Assembly: GCA_015521775.1 (NCBI GenBank)
Contig: WANN01000020.1
Location: 1 to 40,978, forward strand
From: Thermoproteaceae archaeon
GTDB taxonomy: Archaea; Thermoproteota; Thermoprotei; Thermoproteales; Thermoproteaceae
DNA: 40,978 bases
Direction: 5' to 3'
The notes under the pieces are model-generated. The model saw only the letters and a list, made by a program, of their open reading frames with translations, did not search any database and had not been told where the DNA came from. The position numbers and the translations under genes were made by a program. Positions within the stretch are counted from its first letter, which is position 1. The number at the start of each line of letters is the position of its first letter. Positions 37,265 through 40,978 of the stretch are shown here, in pieces.

Positions 37265-38017
37265 ATGGATCCAATCCTAAAAACCACGGGCCTTGTCAAG
37301 GCCTTTGGGGGGCTCGTAGCGGTGGACCACGTGGACATGGAGGTGCGCAGGAACACGATAACCCTGCTCATCGGGCCCAACGGGAGCGGCAAGACCACCC
37401 TCATAAACGTGGTGACGGGGATATACCCGGCCGATAGCGGGCGTATAATCTTCGAGGGCAGGGACATCACTTACATGCCGCCCCACGCAAGGGCAAGACT
37501 AGGCATTTCCAGGACGTTCCAGAACCCCCGCCTTTTCCCGCGCCTCACTGTGCTGGAGAATATGCTGGTGTCCGCATACAGGGACGTCGGCATAGACGTG
37601 CTGAGGCGCTGGGTTAGGGAGGAGAGGGAACTCGTGAGGCGTGCCTTCTCGATACTTAGGGCCCTACGGCTGGACGAGCACTGGCACAAGTGGGCCTCCG
37701 ATCTGTCCGGGGGCCAGATGAAGCTCCTGGAGATCGGTAGGGCCCTCATGATGGGCGCGCATCTCATCATAATGGACGAGCCCCTGGCCGGCGTCCACCC
37801 CAGCCTGGCCCACGAGATACTTGGGAGGCTCAGGGAGACCATTGGGCGAGCCGACGTGACGTTCCTACTGGTGGAGCACAGGCTCGACATAGCCCTGGAA
37901 TACGCGGACTACGCGTATGCCATGGCCTTCGGCAAAATAATTTCCCAGGGCGATCCCCGGAAGGTGGTGTCGGAGCCCATCGTGGTTGAGTCGTACCTTG
38001 GGAGACCCATCGCCTAA
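37265..38017 (+). CDS. livG: Liv importer ATPase LivG
   Basis: A 250-residue ABC ATPase with Walker A GPNGSGKTT (37-45), the LivG-specific helical insert around RTFQNPRLFPRLTVLENMLV, signature LSGGQMK, Walker B LIIMDEPLAGVHP and switch His in LLVEHRLD. The ATG at 37265 follows the livK stop closely; the open frame extends upstream inside livK without homology. A 50-bp tract (37457-37506) is identical to the equivalent part of livF. Together with LivF it powers uptake. Confidence 0.92.
   Translation: MDPILKTTGLVKAFGGLVAVDHVDMEVRRNTITLLIGPNGSGKTTLINVVTGIYPADSGRIIFEGRDITYMPPHARARLGISRTFQNPRLFPRLTVLENMLVSAYRDVGIDVLRRWVREERELVRRAFSILRALRLDEHWHKWASDLSGGQMKLLEIGRALMMGAHLIIMDEPLAGVHPSLAHEILGRLRETIGRADVTFLLVEHRLDIALEYADYAYAMAFGKIISQGDPRKVVSEPIVVESYLGRPIA
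37457..37506 (+). repeat. 50-bp direct repeat, copy 1 (in livG)
   Basis: Identical over 50 bases to 38231-38280 in livF, encoding GRDITYMPPHARARLGI in both genes at homologous positions. Confidence 0.95.
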
Positions 38018-38027
38018 TCTTTATTAC
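38018..38027 (+). promoter_or_regulatory. internal TATA box of livF
   Basis: TCTTTATTAC sits in the 30-nt gap after livG, centred about 25 nt above the ATG at 38048. It decides that ATG over the in-frame ATG at 38030 and shows that livF can be transcribed on its own. Confidence 0.6.
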
Positions 38028-38047
38028 CCTTGGCCACATGGCCAACA

Positions 38048-38755
38048 ATGTTGCTGGTCAACGATGTGAGTGCCGGGTACGGCAAACTACAGATACTTTA
38101 CGGGGTCAACGTAGAGGTGAGCCGCGGCAGCATAGTGGCGCTTCTCGGCCCCAACGGGAGCGGCAAGTCCACTCTGCTCAAAACCGTGTTTGGCCTCACC
38201 ACTGTGTACTCGGGCACAGTGACGTACAACGGCAGGGACATCACTTACATGCCGCCCCACGCAAGGGCAAGACTAGGCATAGCGTATCTGCCCCAGGTAG
38301 GCAACGTGTTCGGCAACCTGACGGTTGAGGAGAACCTCAAGATGGCCGCGTACACGATAAGCAGGGACACCTTTCTGGAAAGGCTCGACAAGGTATACGG
38401 CCTCTTCCCAATACTGAGGGAGTTCAGGAAACGGAGGGCGGGACAGCTCTCGGGCGGCCAGAGACAGATGCTGGGCATAGCCATGGCCCTTGTGAGGGAC
38501 GCCAAGCTGATAATACTCGACGAGCCCACGGCCATGCTGGCCCCAAAGGCCGCGCAGGAGATCGCGGACACGATCGTCGAGCTTAGGCGCAGCGGAATCA
38601 CGATACTGCTGGCCGAACAGAACGCCATGCTGGCCATGGACATAGCCGACAAGGTGTACATACTGGCCAGCGGCAGGGTCATATTCGAGGGGCCGCCCAG
38701 CGACCTACTTGCGCGGCCCGACCTAGGCAAGCTGTACCTGGGCCTCGCACGTTGA
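38048..38755 (+). CDS. livF: Liv importer ATPase LivF
   Basis: A 235-residue ABC ATPase starting MLLVNDVSAGYGKLQILYGV, a textbook LivF N terminus. Walker A is GPNGSGKST, followed by YLPQVGNVFGNLTVEENL, signature LSGGQRQML, Walker B LIILDEPTAML and LLAEQNAML. In place of the usual L-A-P, the sequence LAPKAAQEIAD follows. It ends shortly before the 3' end of the convergent 5S rRNA gene. The gene shares an exact 50-bp tract with livG. Confidence 0.92.
   Translation: MLLVNDVSAGYGKLQILYGVNVEVSRGSIVALLGPNGSGKSTLLKTVFGLTTVYSGTVTYNGRDITYMPPHARARLGIAYLPQVGNVFGNLTVEENLKMAAYTISRDTFLERLDKVYGLFPILREFRKRRAGQLSGGQRQMLGIAMALVRDAKLIILDEPTAMLAPKAAQEIADTIVELRRSGITILLAEQNAMLAMDIADKVYILASGRVIFEGPPSDLLARPDLGKLYLGLAR
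38231..38280 (+). repeat. 50-bp direct repeat, copy 2 (in livF)
   Basis: Identical to 37457-37506 in livG, with immediate divergence on both sides. Confidence 0.95.
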
Positions 38756-38772
38756 TGCACCGCGTAAAATTG

Positions 38773-38900
38773 ACCGCCCCCAGCACCGCCCGTTCCCGCG
38801 GCCTCGCGGACCGCAGTACTTGGGTCGGCGGTCCCCGGTTTGACTTCCGGGTTCGGATGAGACCGGGTCGTGCCCGGGGACCTATGGCCGGGTTAGCGGC
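38773..38900 (-). rRNA. 5S ribosomal RNA
   Basis: On the minus strand the conserved 5S core CCGAACCCGGAAGT lies at 38855-38842, with the flanking CCCGG and CCGGGG strands of helices II and III. The 5' strand GCCGCT pairs with the 3' strand GGCGGT to close helix I, which sets the ends within a base or two and gives about 128 nt. No 16S or 23S gene is nearby, as usual in Crenarchaeota where 5S is transcribed separately. A TATA box lies about 25 nt upstream. The 3' end is 17 nt from the convergent livF stop. Confidence 0.9.
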
Positions 38901-38920
38901 ATGGAGTGGGACTCCACGTA

Positions 38921-38930
38921 TACTTAAAAT
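38921..38930 (-). promoter_or_regulatory. TATA box of 5S rRNA
   Basis: ATTTTAAGTA on the minus strand is centred about 25-26 nt upstream of the predicted 5S 5' end at 38900. Confidence 0.65.
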
Positions 38931-38940
38931 TTTCGCCCCA

Positions 38941-38950
38941 AACTTTAAAG
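38941..38950 (+). promoter_or_regulatory. TATA box of the 42-residue ORF
   Basis: AACTTTAAAG is centred 26-27 nt above the ATG at 38972, only 10 nt from the 5S TATA box of the other strand. Confidence 0.6.
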
Positions 38951-38971
38951 CGTGGCGTGGCATTGGGGCAC

Positions 38972-39100
38972 ATGGAGGAGGTGGAGAGGGCCGCACGCGT
39001 GTTGGACAAGTACGTTGTGCTTGAGAGGAGGCTAAGGAGGTACCTGCGCACGATCGAGAGGCTCAGCGAGGAGATTCCCCATCGAGAGACTCAGCAATAG
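38972..39100 (+). CDS. very small coiled-coil protein
   Basis: A 42-residue reading frame, MEEVERAARVLDKYVVLERR onward. Almost the whole length is a charged amphipathic helix with heptad-like leucine, isoleucine and valine spacing. No family is recognised. The reason to accept it is the well-placed TATA box with leaderless ATG. The longer frame starting at 38906 would cross the promoter region. Its last 38 nt overlap the 3' end of the convergent topoisomerase gene. It could be a small DNA- or ribosome-associated protein, which is speculation. Confidence 0.5.
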   Translation: MEEVERAARVLDKYVVLERRLRRYLRTIERLSEEIPHRETQQ

Positions 39101-40877
39101 ACCTGGAGAGCGCTGGCAGGCGGCCCAGGAGAGACCTGTAGTACCCCCTAAACTCGTTTTTCACGGCATCCAGCACGTCACGTGGGTCTGCCCGGCCTCT
39201 GCTTATCTGGGCCAGCATGTCCTCCATACGCGACCTCACGTCCGGGTCCGCGAGGTGCGGCGCTGTGTCGTTGAGCCCGAGTATGAGCGCCTTGCCGAGG
39301 GGCGAGGGGACGCAGCGGCCCCGGACTATGCTCATGTAGCCCCTCCTCACGTTGGTATGTATGTGCTCCTGCATCGTGGCGTCGGTGCCTATCCCATGCC
39401 TCTTCATGAGGGCCAACAACTCCGCCTCCGAGAGGTAGTCGGGGGGCTTCGTCTCCCTTTCCTCGACCTCTACGTTGACCACCCTTACGGTAGCCCCAAC
39501 CTCGACGCGGGGAATGGGCGAGTCCTCGATCCTCTCGTAGGGATATATCTCCCAGTAGCCCTCGCTGATCGTCCTCCTGCCCTCCGCGACCAGGTCGAGG
39601 CCTCCCACCCTCACCACCACGCGCTGCTTCTCGTAGACGGCGGGAGGGCTCAGCGTGGCAAGGAAATGCCTCACCACCAGCTCATATATCTTCCAGGCCT
39701 TCCTGGCGTGTCTGCCCAGGGCCTTAGCCACGTCGGACTGGCCGGCCGCCCTGACCGGATAGATGGGGGGGTGGGCCCCGTCGTCGGACCTGCCCCTGGT
39801 AGGGGACATCCTCGAGGCCAGCAGCCTCTCGGCGTACCATCCGAAGGGGGATCGGGTCAACTCGGCGACGAGGCGCCGCAAGTTCAGCGTCTGCGGGTAT
39901 ATGTTCGTCTCGGTCCTCGGATACGAGATGAGGCCCCGCCTATAGAGCTCCTCGGCCAGGGCCAGCGCCTCCCTGGACCTTATGCCGAGCCACCTGCTGG
40001 CCCTCCTCTCAAGCTCCACGGTCTCGAGGGGGACAGGGGGGGACTTCCTGGCCTCCACGAAGGAGGCCTCGACCACCCTTCCCGTCGAGCCCTTGACGGA
40101 GCTGGCCGCGGCAACCGCATCCTCGCGCCTCTCAAAGCGTTCCGAGCGCACGGCCAACTTGCGCCCGTCGACCACAACGAGGGCCGACACCACGTAATAC
40201 TTCCTTGGGACGAAGCTTTCCCTTTCCAACGCGCGCCTCACTACAAGCGAGAGCACGGGCGTCTGGCAGGGGCCGTAGCTGACTATACCGTTGGCCTTCC
40301 CCCTGCCGGCGGCGCGCCTCACGGACAGCGTCAGGAGGCGCGTGAACGCGGCGCCGATGGTCAGGTCGAGCATCATGCGGGTGAACACCTTCTCCACCGT
40401 CCGCAGGTCCAACTGCTGGGGCCTACCGAAGGCCTCCAATATGTCGTCCCTGGTCACCGCGTTGAACCTGACCCTGAGGAACCTGGCGCGTGGATTCACC
40501 GTCATGATGGTCATCATGGCCTCATAGGCGATCGCCTCCCCCTCGGAGTCCGCGTCAAGGGCAAGGTAGACAAGTTCGGCCGACTTGGCGAGCGACCTAA
40601 GCGCCAGGACGTGCCTCGTGCTCTCGGGCCTGTACACCAATACTGGCTGCGCATCGAACAGCCTCTCGGGCTCCGTGCGGTGCCACGACGCTAGTTCACC
40701 ACCAAAGTCGAAGTCCATGAGGTGCCCCCTCAGGCCCACCGACAGCCACTCGTCGCCCCCATGCCTAAACCTGTACACCGGCACCCCAAACGCCCTGAAC
40801 CTCCTATAGCTCCGCCCCAGGTATTTGGCTATTGCGGCGGCCACCGAGTCCTTCTCCGAAACCACAAGGACGCCCAC
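39063..40877 (-). CDS. type IA DNA topoisomerase
   Basis: A 604-residue topoisomerase. The TOPRIM domain opens with VLVVSEKDSVAAAIAKYLG and has the metal site Asp108, Asp110 and Glu112 in LALDADSEGEAIAYE. The active-site tyrosine is Tyr319 in GLISYPRTETN. Further motifs are YGPCQTPVL and the HGIGTDATMQEHI helix near 510. There are no C-terminal zinc fingers and no helicase domain, so this is a topoisomerase III-like enzyme and not reverse gyrase. It relaxes negative supercoils or decatenates single-stranded links. The GTG start is leaderless, about 25 nt below a TATA box. Confidence 0.93.
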   Translation of the reverse strand: MGVLVVSEKDSVAAAIAKYLGRSYRRFRAFGVPVYRFRHGGDEWLSVGLRGHLMDFDFGGELASWHRTEPERLFDAQPVLVYRPESTRHVLALRSLAKSAELVYLALDADSEGEAIAYEAMMTIMTVNPRARFLRVRFNAVTRDDILEAFGRPQQLDLRTVEKVFTRMMLDLTIGAAFTRLLTLSVRRAAGRGKANGIVSYGPCQTPVLSLVVRRALERESFVPRKYYVVSALVVVDGRKLAVRSERFERREDAVAAASSVKGSTGRVVEASFVEARKSPPVPLETVELERRASRWLGIRSREALALAEELYRRGLISYPRTETNIYPQTLNLRRLVAELTRSPFGWYAERLLASRMSPTRGRSDDGAHPPIYPVRAAGQSDVAKALGRHARKAWKIYELVVRHFLATLSPPAVYEKQRVVVRVGGLDLVAEGRRTISEGYWEIYPYERIEDSPIPRVEVGATVRVVNVEVEERETKPPDYLSEAELLALMKRHGIGTDATMQEHIHTNVRRGYMSIVRGRCVPSPLGKALILGLNDTAPHLADPDVRSRMEDMLAQISRGRADPRDVLDAVKNEFRGYYRSLLGRLPALSRSIAESLDGESPR

Positions 40878-40898
40878 CCGGCAACGTGGGGCAGAGGG

Positions 40899-40938
40899 AA
40901 ATATATCTGTCCCTTAAACCGGCGCGTTACCTTTATTA
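40899..40938. promoter_or_regulatory. divergent promoters of the topoisomerase and the next gene
   Basis: ATATATTT on the minus strand (40899-40906) is 25-26 nt above the topoisomerase GTG, and CTTTATTA on the plus strand (40931-40938) is 24-25 nt above the ATG at 40959. Confidence 0.55.
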
Positions 40939-40958
40939 GGGGCTAGCACAGGGAACGC

Positions 40959-40978
40959 ATGGGAGAAGAGGAGAGGGA
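40959..40978 (+). CDS. start of a gene cut by the window end
   Basis: Only the first six codons are visible (MGEEER). The TATA box at leaderless distance supports a real start codon; nothing can be said about the product. Confidence 0.4.

Noticed and set aside
39255-40694. 479-codon open frame on the plus strand
   Set aside because: It lies wholly antisense to the topoisomerase gene, has low-complexity Pro/Gly/His/Arg composition and no recognisable motif; long shadow frames are expected in GC-rich DNA.
39063-40877. Reverse gyrase
   Set aside because: The protein has only the topoisomerase IA part (604 residues) and no N-terminal helicase domain.
1-40978. CRISPR array, insertion sequence or replication origin
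   Set aside because: No regularly spaced repeats, transposase genes or inverted terminal repeats, and no origin-like repeat clusters beside a cdc6/orc1 gene were seen.

Overview
The window is a gene-dense, GC-rich piece of a hyperthermophilic crenarchaeon, most likely an aerobic or facultatively aerobic member of the Thermoproteales (Pyrobaculum/Thermoproteus relatives). Supporting signs are a PaREP1-family gene, many leaderless genes whose start codon lies 22-28 nt below an A/T-rich TATA box, heavy use of AGG and ATA codons, a solitary 5S rRNA gene, an archaeal CxxxY-type CcmE and a probable C/D box sRNA. The genus is inferred and cannot be proved from the sequence alone.

Layout. 81-1426: PaREP1 gene and a HepT/MNT toxin-antitoxin-like pair. 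1595-1682: tRNA-Ser(GGA). 1721-3156: DsrE-like protein and aldo/keto reductase. 3322-6991: a BtuFCD/FecBCD-type importer (binding protein, permease, ATPase) with a small downstream protein. 7123-8670: unknown gene, then a dsrE-dsrE-tusA sulfur-trafficking operon. 8751-15374: peptide/oligopeptide importer (dppBCDF, then separately dppA) with a divergent M38-type amidohydrolase/dipeptidase between them. 15378-16113: a second HEPN/nucleotidyltransferase pair. 16160-18407: TatD-like hydrolase and a CPA2 cation/proton antiporter. 18473-25144: heme-copper oxidase locus (fused subunit I-III, small subunit IV-like protein, subunit II apparently carried by two polypeptides, SCO1 copper chaperone, CtaA-like heme A synthase, unknown membrane proteins). 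25122-27036: cytochrome c maturation genes ccmE-ccmC-ccmB. 27106-33843: membrane protein, C/D box sRNA candidate, Lhr-type helicase, GlmU-like acyltransferase, and a three-gene operon ending in a double KaiC-like ATPase. 33814-38755: branched-chain amino-acid-type importer (livHM divergent from livK-livG-livF). 38773-40978: 5S rRNA, a tiny coiled-coil ORF, a type IA topoisomerase and the first codons of another gene.

How the genes fit together. The oxidase, SCO1, heme A synthase and Ccm genes form one respiratory block that builds and fits cofactors to a terminal oxidase and c-type cytochromes. The Dpp importer plus dipeptidase and the Liv importer point to growth on peptides and amino acids. 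DsrE/TusA proteins suggest persulfide handling. All nine convergent coding pairs abut or overlap at their 3' ends.

The observations I would follow first are: a C/D box sRNA divergent from lhr and apparently sharing its TATA box; symmetric single TATA boxes placed midway between two leaderless genes; exact 72-bp and 50-bp tracts shared by paralogous ABC ATPase genes (gene conversion); a HepT whose modification tyrosine is replaced by histidine; a two-polypeptide oxidase subunit II; and an unrecognised zinc-protein/unknown/KaiC operon. I found no CRISPR array, insertion sequence or origin.
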